A stretch of 36,998 bases of DNA from Lingula anatina (lineage: Eukaryota > Brachiopoda > Lingulata > Lingulida > Lingulidae), in assembly GCF_001039355.2 (NCBI RefSeq), contig NW_019775853.1, positions 152,704-189,701 of the forward strand, written 5' to 3'. This document shows positions 10,114 through 20,005 of the stretch, in pieces. Numbering within the stretch: position 1 is the first letter of the stretch; every line of letters starts with the position of its first letter. The position numbers and the translations under genes were made by a program. Below the pieces are notes generated by a model that did not search any database, was not told the origin of the DNA, and worked only from the letters and a program-made list of their open reading frames with translations.

Positions 10114-11694
10114 TTCAATTTTTAGGATTGTCCAGCATGGTTAACTGTTTAATAGAGATTAGAAAAGATATCAGTGGTGATTTCGACTGTGATGCACTGT
10201 GTGTGAAGTGAAATGTTTCAATATTATATTATGCTATGAACGATAAAATTTCTCATTCCATAACAATTTTCCTTGCTGAAGAATCCATTGTTTGGTGGAG
10301 ATCGTTTTGTCTGATTACATATCAAAGTAGTATGTTTTTGAGAGCAGAGATTTGTTGCAAGCTATCAGAGTATAATTAATGACCTGTGGTTCTGGTCACA
10401 ATGTGAACATTGGACGGATATAGGTAATAATTGTGATGGTTAAGATGTACAGTTTTAGAGCTTGGCCCTTCATGAGTCATTGGGGCAATTTTTCACTAAC
10501 ATTCCTGAAACTTAAAGGTTATTAGCAAAGCATGGGTTTTACTGATTTTAAAGCTGAGACCATTTTTCAGAGCTAAGATAATTGTTATAACTTCCATGTC
10601 AGTGACAGTAGAATCAGTTATTCAAAATATTATAGATACAGAGGGGATAATATAGTAATTGCAGCCTAAATGCCAATATTTCTCCATTTGCTAAGAGCAT
10701 GTGGTACAGATAGATATTGGATTGAGTATCTTATTATATTTAACTCCATATTTTCATTAAAAATGTCTGTGTTTGGAATCCCGGAGTATGCACCACTGTA
10801 GTAGACAAGAGTGTGACTAATTGTAGTCTGTGTATAGCTATGGAGTCTGAGACTCTTATGGGTTAAAACTATTAGCACAAGTAGGGACAAGTAGGGATAT
10901 TATATTATATTGAATTATACAGCAACTAATTGTCACAAATTGTAGCATAATATACTATTATTAACCAATTTCCTTCAATTTAGACACATTTATATGCAGT
11001 ATATATAGTTTTAACTGTCACATTAAGCCACTGTAGCAGTAAGCAAGCAATGCACTTTTGCATAGTGGTTTACTATTGATGGGTTTTAGTTTTAAACACA
11101 GAAAATTAGGAAATGTGATTTAATGTTATTCTTGTTGAAAAGTGAATAGTTTCTAAAGTGGCAGAATGTTTTTCTACATAAGAAGCATCACGTCACAATG
11201 ATCACATGATCTCAAAGATCACATGACTGTCACGTGGGTGTGAGCAACGGATGTTGGGACGCCACGTTAAAGTCTCATTAGAAACTGTTTACTTTTACCA
11301 GCGTTCTACGCGTAATAACCATTCCAGCCATGAAAAAAAAGGCATGTTTTGTGCAGGTCCACAGACAAAGCTGTATCAAAATTTAAGGTTATTCAGTGTA
11401 TTTGGTCATAGTTGGAGATCAGAAATGTGAGATTAAGGCCTTATTTGCGTGTTTAGATGGCCTGTACATTACCTTACCTTTTTGCTCCTAATTTTAAAGA
11501 TACTATCACTACTAAGTGTGCGCACCTGTTGAATAATCGTAAGAACAATATGATTCCAAGATAAAAATTATTTTAGTGTTGGTTTGAAAATAAAAGTTTA
11601 TTTGCTCTATATTTATTTATTTGAATCAGGAGACATGAGGCGCTTGTCTAACACGTTTTGCATGTGCACGCTATGAGCTGGTGTCTCGCATCTA
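9487..11694. other. No gene recognised
   Basis: AT-rich, with one GT/GA microsatellite. A short palindromic stretch with CACATGAT and CACGTG lies at 11200-11240. No exon with splice support was found. Confidence 0.55.
10042..10112. repeat. Compound GT then GA microsatellite
   Basis: About 17 GT units run straight into about 18 GA units (one interruption, AGGGAG). Confidence 0.96.
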
Positions 11695-11865
11695 GTGAAG
11701 CATGTAGCTCAGCTGATATACCACCGTTTGCGCTGTACTTGGAGCAATGGCTTAGCTAGAAAAGCGGGTGGTGGATCCCAGAGGATCTCTTCTTCCATGT
11801 TTCTCTCCCATAATAAGTCATTCGTTGCAATCGAAACCAAGCGATGGTCTTTCTCTTTTCCTCAC
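11695..11865 (+). mobile_element. Possible tRNA-derived SINE head
   Basis: GTAGCTCAGCTGAT (about 11704) resembles the tRNA D-arm/A box and GGTGGATCCC (about 11769) a weak B box, spaced about as in tRNA genes, but acceptor-stem pairing is not evident. It lies right at the left edge of the duplicated block. Confidence 0.3.
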
Positions 11866-12051
11866 ACACTACACTTAAAGTTCATTATTCTTACTCTGCC
11901 TCTTTATCGTTGGTGAGCAAAATAAGCCAATAACCTCCTCCTCCCCAACCCAATATAGAACCTGATCCCGCCAGTGCTACGAGGACAAAAATTGGTAAGC
12001 CGACACAGTTGCTCGCCAATATTTTTGCCAGGGCCGTTGCAAGTGTTGATC

Positions 12052-12059
12052 TATAAAAG
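12052..12059 (+). promoter_or_regulatory. TATA-like site upstream of PAN exon 1, copy B
   Basis: TATAAAAG in a stretch conserved in the other copy (1912-1919). It is about 1.1 kb before the ATG, so use would imply a spliced or long 5' leader. Suggestive only. Confidence 0.25.
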
Positions 12060-13178
12060 CGTTTCCTTTTAAGCTACTGGCAAAGCCGTAACTACCACTG
12101 TCTATTTGTTCATCAGCTTGGCTTGTAAAGGAACCATTTAGTTTTTACGGAAGTTTGACACTTTAGGTAGATCGGTCGTTACGTAATTTGACGCTCTGCA
12201 CAATGCCTGCGCATCGTCAATCAATACCAATGTCGTCATAGTAGATTCTGTCAATTTTTATGAGAAATAAGACTCCTTTTTGTATGATAAATAAACCATT
12301 CTACCTTGTTATTAAGTCCTTGTGATATTAAAAGCTTAAAGATAGTATCCCGTGCGAAACTGTTGAACGTACGCCCATCTGCAGATTTAATACATCAATG
12401 CGAGATAAACATCTAGTAGAAGAACACCCATTTGTCTATTGATTTGGGAGGGTACCAGTGCGTCACGAAGCATGTAATGCACTTCAATTTAACCTAGTTT
12501 TTTTTCATTTAATTGCTGACTCCTCATTTTTCTTTGCAAATTTTTAAAGTTCTGAGAGTCCTTTTAAAAAATTAAAAAAGAAAAAAAAAAAAGATTGCAA
12601 CGAACACGTCATAAAAATAACACCCATTTTCCCCTTGGGTGTGAATGATCACGAGTGCGTCATGCTGGCTTCAACGTAGTTTGGCCTAGTCTTTTATTTT
12701 GTCAATGACTTCATTTTTTTTTTCAATTTTGCAACTACTTTGCATGGCTCTTCAAACGAATTATCTATCGATCTACCTTAAGTGCGTATTTATTTTACAA
12801 TAAACGTATTTTACAATTGTTCAAATATAAACAATACCCCCAGTGTGTTTACTGAACAGATTCATTTCTTTGCCCTGGACGCACTCTACTTCTTTTCGTC
12901 CTTAAATGGGGTTCTCAGGAAAGCAACGATTGACAAAGGGGATGTGCAAAGTGGCAGAGCTTTTAGGGTATTTGACTTCTTTTGTGTCTTAATTAGATTA
13001 TATGACGTAAATCACAAAGCGTAAAACTGCGTGTAAAGAGGCTGATAGCAGCGTGACATTGAAGAGTACCATGACGAATATAATAGGGCAGAAATACGAA
13101 TATCTGTCCAACTTACGGGACCGATGTTTTCCACAAACAAACTCGACATCAGTTGAGGGTTAAATCTTTGGCAAAGCA

Positions 13179-13523
13179 ATGTCCTCCACAAGAACCTTGT
13201 CTTTCCATGCAAGGCTGTCAAAAGGGAAACTAATGCTTATATGGTTGTCATGGCAACTAGTGATAACCGGTGCCTTGCACGTGGGATATATGGTTAGATT
13301 CAAGAAAATAGGGACGGACAGCCACCACGTGTCGGATACGTTACTTGAGCTAGAGGGACACGGCAAACCTCAGTGCGCCATGGCGTGTATCAACACTGAG
13401 ACGTGCGTCTCTTTTAGCGTCACAGTGTCCCCTGACGTCCCTGGTTCTTCCTGTCGTCTGTCGCGGTCGTCTGCTGGTGTGACAGATTTGCAGCCAGGGA
13501 GCGGATGGTCTTATTTCGTTATG
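13179..13523 (+). CDS. PAN gene exon 1, copy B: signal peptide and PAN-like module
   Basis: Ends TTATG followed by donor GTAAGT in phase 0. The four cysteines of the exon (PQC, MAC, ETC, SSC) and the closing GWSYF fit a short PAN/apple domain. It lies 2.7 kb before exon 2. Compared with the copy at 3017-3361, six residues differ, all outside the Cys-rich part. Confidence 0.8.
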
Positions 13524-13608
13524 GTAAGTTAATATTTCTTGGAATATTTCGACGCGGAATAAGATATATTTTCAAATGTCGAATGTAAAACATGAAGCAG
13601 TGGATAGA

Positions 13609-13690
<82 letters not shown>

Positions 13691-16600
13691 ACCTCTCATA
13701 TACAAATGTTAATATTGTAGAATTCCAATGATTCACCTTTTTTTTTTTTTTTTTGAGTTTAGTTTATTTTTAATGCTTATTATGAGTTATGGTTATAATG
13801 AACCGCAATCGTGTTTTTTAATTCCGGACAAAACTGGTTCAAATATATTACTTATATACTATGATTTATATTAAATATACTAGATGCATTCGAATTGAAC
13901 GGTATTTTCAAAAATTTAAAATAAAAATTCACAGTGACCACTACATTGTCTAGTTTTTGGCCGTTTTAGCGATGACACGAACAAGTTGAATTCGCAATTT
14001 TCTTATCTTATCACACTGATATCTGAGGAAAAAATGATCCTCGTGTTGTTAATCAGAAGAGCTCAAAACAAAATGTTTTTTATATACAGTATATGTCCAT
14101 AAATAGCACGAAGGAGAAGCATTTCACAAATACTTTTTCATGCAAAATACTGTAACAAACAAACAAAAAATAAATAATTAGAAAAATAAAAATAAATAAA
14201 AAAATTAAAAAAAACGACGTTATGCTATTTTTAAATAAAAAAGTTTTATTTTATATCAGTCGCTCTTCGCTCCTCAAACCCTCCCATGTAGGAGCTAGCG
14301 AACTCTGACTATTGAGTGCGAAATAATGAAGGGCAAGAAATAATCACAAATTGGAAAACAACATTTTAATATTCAATATTAAAATATGCCAAAAAGAAAG
14401 AATCCCCAAATTCAAATACAACAGACAAATAACTGACGGGTAACAAACAAATGTATTTCTATGATTTAAGTTATATTTTATTAGCAAAATCGATTTCAAA
14501 TATTTTAAATCAAAAACTGTGATTTAAATCACGTATTTAATAATTAACGGACCGTGTGCTACCGTGGATATTTAATTAGTCACCAGTGTTCCAGTCCTCA
14601 TATCCTGTTATTTTCTCCTTATAACATTTTAATTTGCCTCAGATGCAGCGTCAAAACAAAATCTATACTTTTGTTTGGCGTCTCTTATAAATTAAGGACG
14701 GTGCTTAACATATGAAAAAGTTAAGAGCGTTTTAATTCGGAGATCTGTCCAATAATCGTGTCATTTCAACGAACTACAACACGGAGACTTTTAAAAATCA
14801 ATGAGCATGTCCGGGATTATAGAGGTCACTATAGTCCAGTGCGAAATGAACATTCGTGTGCTCCCAATAGCTTAATTTGAGTTTAAGACTGGGTGCACAT
14901 ACCTAGATCGATCTAACAGGAACGATCCATCTCCAAGGGGTTTTTCGCTACATTGCTTTCAACTTGAGCGGCTTAAATGTCTGACATGCCTAATGAAGCT
15001 GCTAAACGATATTTATTTACCCCCTTACCCCCCCCCCACAACAGCCTCAGTAAACGTGACAGACATTAAAGCCGCTTAGGCTGATTGCAATTTAGCGAGA
15101 ATCCCCTCGGATATAGATTGATCCACTGTTAGTACAGCCTGGGAATGGTCCCTATTATAATCCAATGCATTGTAATAGAATAATTAGAATAATTCAACCT
15201 AATAATTCAATGTGAATTAAATTCAGAATGTTTTATTCCTTGTAGGCGTATACTGATTTTACCACAATTAATGGTTAGATGAATCTGGACTAAAATGTTA
15301 TTATAAATAGGTATGCTATTAAGCAATGACATAATACGACTACTTATTAAATAATGAAGATATTTGGTTAAGTCCAAGTTACTGTAACTACTCAATCGCT
15401 AGTAGATGCAGCACTTTCCTTCTGGATGTTTCCCATCAGTGTCAGTATGAAGACACTGAAGCAATGCAATCAAGGTGTCGTTCTCTTTGAATTTCATAAA
15501 TATCAATTAAAACAGAGTTTTCGTCAATCGTTCTTCAACCACAGTTAGTAAATTGTATTGTAAATATCTGGTACAATGTGACTCACAGTTCTGTATAATT
15601 TATGTACAGTTTGTATTTGACAGTCATTGGATTTTTGTGCCTTTAAGGGACCATTCACACAGATATTTGGATCGATCTATCTCCCTTGGGAGTCTCACTA
15701 AATTGCTATCAACTTAACAAGCTTAAATGTCTGTCACGCCTAGTAAAGCTGTCAGAGAGGAATTATCTTTACCCCTAGCTGATTCGAACCAGATGGATCG
15801 ATCCAGGCATGGGAACCCAGTCTGCGACAAAGACTTATGTCTCACTAATGAACGCCTTGAGATCAATGAGAATGCAAATAGCTGCTACACTTCGAGTAAA
15901 CACAGATCGTAAGACAGGAAATTTAATTAAATTACTTATGTGACTTAAGCGCCTGAATACGGAAATATGCCGCTACGTGCGTTGACAACACTAATAAACA
16001 TAATAGAATCAATGAGAAATCTTGAAATTGCTTCCACACTTAGGGTTAGAACTAAACGCATATAGTAGGAAATCTTATAACTTACGGTCCCACGATGAGT
16101 GTTAGGTCAATGTTTAGCATAAAAAATGAAGACCTCTACACCTTCATCACAAAGATATTCACTCCAAGTGATCATTAATAACAATGCATAAACCCCTCTA
16201 AATTTCCAGATTTTATTTTATTTTATTTTATTTTATTTTGTTTTACAGGTTCCAAGTGCCAACTATAACGTCTCTGGAACAGGTATGTTCAATGTCTACA
16301 GCATATGAAAACAAATTTATATATATATTAGGTATTTTAGGGCGTTGGCCCAATGTGTCTATAGGCCTATCTAATATCTACAATATATAATGGAATATAT
16401 GGGACAGAGGTAGTAGAAGTACCCATGGTGTGCTACACTAAATATGTATGGTATACATTTTTAGAAATCACTTGATATTTCATTTCTTATTTTCACGACA
16501 ATGTAACAGGAATGGTAATCCGCTAGGAACCGTAGTCCGTTCCCCATTACTTTGTACAGGTGACATTCGTCCCTTATACGTGTACTAACCCCGATATTCT

Positions 16601-17284
16601 AACTAACCCTAAACTGTACTAATCATATGGGAGCCCGGACTTTCATCCTTAGGACTACCATTCCTGTAACAACAGCATACTGTATATGCTTAGGTCTAAC
16701 TTTTGTAGTTGTGAACATTCTTTCTGAAAGAGAATATATGCATGCAGTTTGATACTTCGAAGTGGTCACGTGATGTGATCAAAAGACTGATTTTCATAAA
16801 AGAAAACGCCTGGAACAGAAATAAATTTTGCATTTTTCTTTGGATTACAAAGTAATATTGTTTAGTTTTTTAATCTTTTTATCTCGAAAATATTTTAAGT
16901 CCGCTGAAGGGCTCAAATATTTTTGTTTTTTTAGAGGGCGAACAGTGCCATTTCGTACGGTTAAGATCTATGATTCAGCTAGTCAAAATTCTAATTTCAG
17001 GAGGGGACCATTGGAGTTAATTTGTTTCAGAAATCGTAGGGGGGGGTCAGAACCCCCCTGACCCCCCCTCTAAATCCACCACTGTTCGTTTTCTAGGCAC
17101 GCCTTGCAGCGACCAGCCGTGTGACAATGTTGGAGATGTCTCTGCAGGTCCTACAGAGCGGACATACTGTCAGTGCGAGCCCGGGAACGTCAACGTCCAG
17201 ATGGAGTGCGCTAGCCATAAAGTCTGGTGTCCTTCGCGCAGCGCATGCATGCCGGAAGAGAGCAGTGCGCATGACGGATGTTGA
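13179..17284 (+). CDS. Small secreted Cys-rich protein with PAN/apple-like module (three exons)
   Basis: Coding exons 13179-13523, 16249-16282 and 17097-17284 (stop TGA 17282-17284) join in frame: phase 0, then phase 1, about 188 residues. Exon 1 gives a hydrophobic leader (LMLIWLSWQLVITGALHV) and a PAN-like segment with CAMAC, ETCVSF, SSCRL and GWSYF. The 34-nt exon 2 encodes VPSANYNVSGT with a sequon. Exon 3 encodes eight cysteines (TPC, QPC, YCQC, EC, WC, AC, GC). Two in-frame ATGs exist, at 13179 (G at -3) and 13233; the first has the better context, the second gives a shorter n-region (170 residues). Function is unknown; PAN modules bind proteins or carbohydrates. The 3' end faces the minus-strand gene. 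Confidence 0.75.
13611..13686. repeat. TA microsatellite in PAN intron 1, copy B
   Basis: About 38 TA units; longer than the matching tract in copy A. Confidence 0.97.
14132..14880. other. PAN intron 1, A-rich part, no gene recognised
   Basis: An A-rich simple stretch (14150-14215) follows the end of the duplication and could be a retroelement tail. Nothing else was recognised. Confidence 0.45.
14887..15155 (+). mobile_element. MITE-like element, member 1
   Basis: Arms are inverted: CCAAGGGGTTTTTCGCTACATTGC (in part) against GCAATTTAGCGAGAATCCCC, and GCGGCTTAAATGTCTG against CAGACATTAAAGCCGC. The left end GACTGGGTGCACAT and the right end (minus strand GGGACCATTC) recur in the element at 15650-15822. 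No coding capacity. Confidence 0.6.
15650..15822 (-). mobile_element. MITE-like element, member 2 (opposite orientation)
   Basis: Starts GGGACCATTCACAC and contains GGATCGATCTATCTCCC, CTAAATTGCTATCAAC and TTAAATGTCTGTCACGCC, then ends GGATCGATCCAGGCATGGGAACCCAGTC in part; its right end inverted matches the left end of member 1. It is shorter than member 1, so internally deleted. Confidence 0.55.
16211..16240. repeat. TTTTA pentamer repeat before the PAN exon 2 acceptor
   Basis: About six TTTTA units that act as the pyrimidine-rich stretch of the acceptor. Confidence 0.9.
16249..16282 (+). CDS. PAN gene exon 2 (34-nt micro-exon)
   Basis: Acceptor TTTTGTTTTACAG after a TTTTA repeat; donor GTATGT. 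It reads VPSANYNVSGT in phase 0 and leaves one base. It is accepted because it links exon 1 and exon 3 in frame and has clean splice sites; its shortness keeps confidence moderate. Confidence 0.6.
16502..16671. mobile_element. 170-bp MITE-like element in PAN intron 2
   Basis: Terminal inverted repeats TGTAACAGGAATGGTAATCC (left) and GGACTACCATTCCTGTAACA (right), 18 of 20 complementary. No coding capacity; target duplication unclear. Confidence 0.7.
17097..17284 (+). CDS. PAN gene exon 3: Cys-rich C-terminal segment, stop
   Basis: Acceptor GTTTTCTAG, phase 1. It encodes TPCSDQPCDNVGD, TYCQCEPG, MECASHKVWCPS, SACMP and HDGC before TGA: eight cysteines in about 62 residues, too many for chance. 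The family was not recognised; a compact disulfide-rich fold is likely. A longer open frame on the same strand (17121-17495) overlaps it in another frame and is a shadow. Confidence 0.68.
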
Positions 17285-17299
17285 CAGATATGTGGGAGT

Positions 17300-17450
17300 T
17301 CTGGGCTCCGTGCAAGTGCGTCTCGATTCCATGGCCCCGTATCTCGAAAGAATATATTGGTTATGGAATCGAGACACTTGCGCTCGTGCGCAACATAGCG
17401 AACCTTTCGAGATACGGAGCCCTGGTGTTTTTTTTTTTTTTTTTTTTTTT
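17300..17450 (+). repeat. Inverted-repeat cluster and T-tract in the PAN gene 3' UTR
   Basis: Two nested pairs of arms: GTCTCGATTCCATGG-like at about 17322 against its imperfect complement near 17363-17380, and CCGTATCTCGAAAG (17337-17350) against CTTTCGAGATACGG (17404-17417). A run of about 22 T follows. It looks like a small foldback element inserted just after the stop codon. Confidence 0.55.
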
Positions 17451-17667
17451 TTGGTCCCAGGCAACGTAGACGGTTTTGGTCTCAGAAAATTTTGATTACT
17501 TTTTCAGCATGCACAGTCATTTAGGCGGAGAAGGATTTTTAATAATTTTAACTCATTCCGGTTTGCTTAAAATTATTTTAACTGCCCTTTTCGGTCTGCG
17601 CTCTTGCAGTAGTCTGTACTAGTAGTTTTTGTTTACAATATTAAGATAACTGTTGTAGAATCGGCGA

Positions 17668-17673
17668 AATAAA
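17668..17673 (+). terminator. Candidate polyadenylation signal of the PAN gene
   Basis: AATAAA about 385 nt after the TGA; first perfect hexamer downstream of the stop seen by eye. Confidence 0.4.
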
Positions 17674-18014
17674 CCTTTACTCAAGAACATAAACAGACAA
17701 ATGTTAGTCTCAGAACTAAATGCAGCAACTGTTTGTTCTCTAATATATAGTAACTGTTTGTTGTCTTACATTCATGTAGTAACTGTTTGTCAGCTACCTA
17801 GTTGTATGGAACGCTAAGATTCCATGGCCGCAGATTGGTTTTTCAATACATATTCACAGATATCTCGTGTTATATGCAAGTTTCTGGTTCAGCTACAATT
17901 GTTGCACGGAAGTGACGTCATCAGTCATGTGACTTCTGGTAAAGTGCAGTTATACTCACAATCAATCCTTCTGGTTAATCTTTTTTAATTCTCTTCTTTT
18001 TTTAACCCTTCTGG

Positions 18015-18364
18015 TTAAAGGGATAATAACTCTTCGTTTTGGCCAAAAAATGAATTTTCCTGTAGTAAACAATAATTTTCCCATACTTACCAATGGTTAA
18101 TGAATCCATTTTTACATTCAAAGTTAGTCCCTGTTTTTTTTTCTAAACAGTTTTTTTTTGTTATAATCTCTTAAGATATTTTAACAGAGTATAGCCATCA
18201 ATGGAGGCCACGTTGTCTAAAGACAAGCTCAGATATCTGAATAATAGCTATAAATGCCGTTTTTTTTTTTTTGGGGGGGGGGGTACAACTGAATATATTA
18301 TATTTCTATGAGTTGTTTTATTGTGAAATATAGATCTCATTACGAAGAGTTATTATCCCTTTAA
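18015..18364. mobile_element. 350-bp MITE flanked by TTAA
   Basis: Left TTAA then AGGGATAATAACTCTTCG; right CGAAGAGTTATTATCCCT then TTAA: perfect 18-bp inverted ends between TTAA copies. TTAA target sites are the mark of piggyBac-type transposition. The interior has a T/G-tract (18260-18282) and no ORF. Confidence 0.8.
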
Positions 18365-18369
18365 AAAAA

Positions 18370-18370
<1 letters not shown>

Positions 18371-18423
<53 letters not shown>
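18371..18423. repeat. TA microsatellite
   Basis: About 26 TA units starting six bases after the MITE end. Confidence 0.96.
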
Positions 18424-18428
<5 letters not shown>

Positions 18429-19547
18429 CATTGATTGTAATGTTTCTTCAAGAAACGATTAAACGAAATGAAATGGGTGTGATATTATTTTAATAAGGAC
18501 TTAAAACCAATCCCATGTAAAGTCTACCACACTTGATGTTTTATTCATATTTAGACACGTAATAAAGTACACATTTTTGTTGAAATGCAAAGAAGGGTGT
18601 ACTACTCAGTGAATTCTTACGTTTTTTTTAAATATTGATCTAGCATTTTTTTATTAATGATAAACACTTTACACACAAGTTTTAAGCAGTGGGTGAAAAA
18701 TCAACATCTTTTTACCTTTCAAGATGGAAATTAACATTGTTGTTTCTTGGAAGATTTCCCAAAGCGATTGTTACAACGCCTCCTTAATACTGGTGTTAAA
18801 ATGATGCATTTATGTTTTACCTTTGATTTTAACGATAAAAATAACCTTATGTTAATGACTTTATTATTTAAATATTAGGAGAGGAAGCAGCTACATACTT
18901 CCATAATAATATCCAATACATTAATCCTCTTTTGTAAACCCCCTTTATATAACTTCTATTACTTTTTTACTTCTCTACACATAACCAATATATTATTTTT
19001 ATATTCAATACACAAATCCACTCTGTTACATCTAATTTATCTTATACATACCTTCTTGCAAATAATTTGAGAAAGATAGGAAATTTAATTTTTCATTTAA
19101 TATAAAATGAGATATAGGAAGCCATTATTAAGAATTAGAAGGTTCCGGTTTCCTACTAGTGCAAAGTAAATCTAATAAAGATCCCATGAAAGTGGTTTCA
19201 GAGAACAAGGGCCTCTACACCGGATAATGAAGTCAACCAAAAACGTGATATCTGCACAGACAAGTAGGCTGCATTACCCCGGGTAGAGCCTTGATCTATG
19301 TAACCAGATAAATCGTGGTCCATTATGTGTAATTTTAGTGACAAATACATGCACCCTGAATTGGAGAAGAAATTTGGTTGTTCCCATTGATTTTTTTTTT
19401 TAAAACCTGCTGTATTCCAAACACCATATTTCATTGCACATTAATCTTTGAGAACCATCCATCCTGTAACTCCGGGCACAATATAAAATACACATCTCAC
19501 AACATCACGGGAATAACAAGATTGTTCATTAGTCCATGGCCGTCACT
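18424..19547. other. Convergent intergenic / possible 3' UTR of exon 9b
   Basis: No gene recognised. On the minus strand it would hold the 3' UTR of the exon 9b transcript. Confidence 0.45.
18860..18865 (-). terminator. Candidate polyadenylation signal for the exon 9b transcript
   Basis: AATAAA on the minus strand about 680 nt past the exon 9b stop; no closer perfect hexamer was seen. Weak evidence by itself in AT-rich DNA. Confidence 0.2.
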
Positions 19548-19847
19548 CTATGGCGCCATTGGCGGGGTCTTCTTCATACAGCACCTAGCGGCCACTTCGT
19601 AGTCAGGACAAGACCGTCCCCAGCCTGGGACATTGACAGCGTTATCGTTATTACAGACAAACCCTTTCATGAACGCAGTGCTGGCCGAGCCTCTGGCAAG
19701 GCAGGGGATACCGAAGGGGGTGTTGGGGTTGGGTGGGAGGACAGCGTTGGGGATGGAACGCTCCCAAGAGATCCTGGTGTCCACAGTACGACATTCTAAC
19801 TCCACGGGCTCGTACATACGGGGATCCACGCCGGCCTCGTCGCAAGT
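19548..19847 (-). CDS. Exon 9b: duplicated, probably alternative, WxxW terminal exon
   Basis: This is an intact 300-nt exon, 99 residues plus TAG, with a strong acceptor (pyrimidine tract then CTTCCAG) in phase 0, the phase that exon 8 leaves. By eye about 57 of 97 aligned positions match exon 9; shared motifs include [30 protein letters not shown] and CC. It ends KKTPPMAP. It has no start codon of its own near the acceptor, and no upstream TSP1 or exon-8-like sequence lies between it and exon 9, so it depends on the same upstream exons. Total length with exons 1-8 is 1725 nt, 574 residues. Transcript data would be needed to show use; a relict of a duplicated gene is the alternative. Confidence 0.78.
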   Translation of the reverse strand, partial: TCDEAGVDPRMYEPVELECRTVDTRISWERSIPNAVLPPNPNTPFGIPCLARGSASTAFMKGFVCNNDNAVNVPGWGRSCPDYEVAARCCMKKTPPMAP

Positions 19848-20005
19848 CTGGAAGAGAGAAAAAAAAAGAGTGGCATTACGAGATGAAGTTTTTGTTACCA
19901 GGCAACATGTGACGTCATATATGACGTCTGGAAAAGAAAAAAAAAATAACGTGGTATTACGTGACGATGGTTTTGTTTTGCCACATGTGACGTCATATTT
20001 GACGT
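19846..20005. repeat. Two 80-bp tandem units spanning the exon 9b acceptor
   Basis: GTCTGG-A-rich-GTGG-ATTACG...ACATGTGACGTCATAT-TGAC occurs at 19846-19925 and 19926-20005. On the minus strand each unit starts with a pyrimidine tract and CCAG/AC, so the acceptor is duplicated. Each unit also has a TGACGTCA (CRE-like) palindrome; a third lies near 20138. Confidence 0.8.

Larger units (their letters stand above)
11866..14131 (+). repeat. Segmental duplication, copy B
   Basis: Partner of 1728-3965. The left edge follows a tRNA-like SINE-like stretch; the right edge is followed by an A-rich run at 14150-14215. Both copies carry TATAAAAG and a TGACGTAA site at equivalent positions. Confidence 0.85.

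Noticed and set aside
9945-10211. Plus-strand frame with Cys-Val and Arg-Glu runs
   Set aside because: Comes from the GT/GA microsatellite; no splice or homology support.
15727-15912. 61-residue plus-strand frame
   Set aside because: Lies mostly inside the MITE-like element; no protein motif.
17121-17495. 124-residue open frame on the plus strand and a 123-residue frame on the minus strand
   Set aside because: They overlap PAN exon 3 in other frames and run into the T-tract (poly-Phe/poly-Lys); the exon 3 frame has the cysteine pattern and splice acceptor.
19846-20005. Repeats considered as a CRISPR-like array
   Set aside because: Only two long units, no spacers, and the sequence is eukaryotic.
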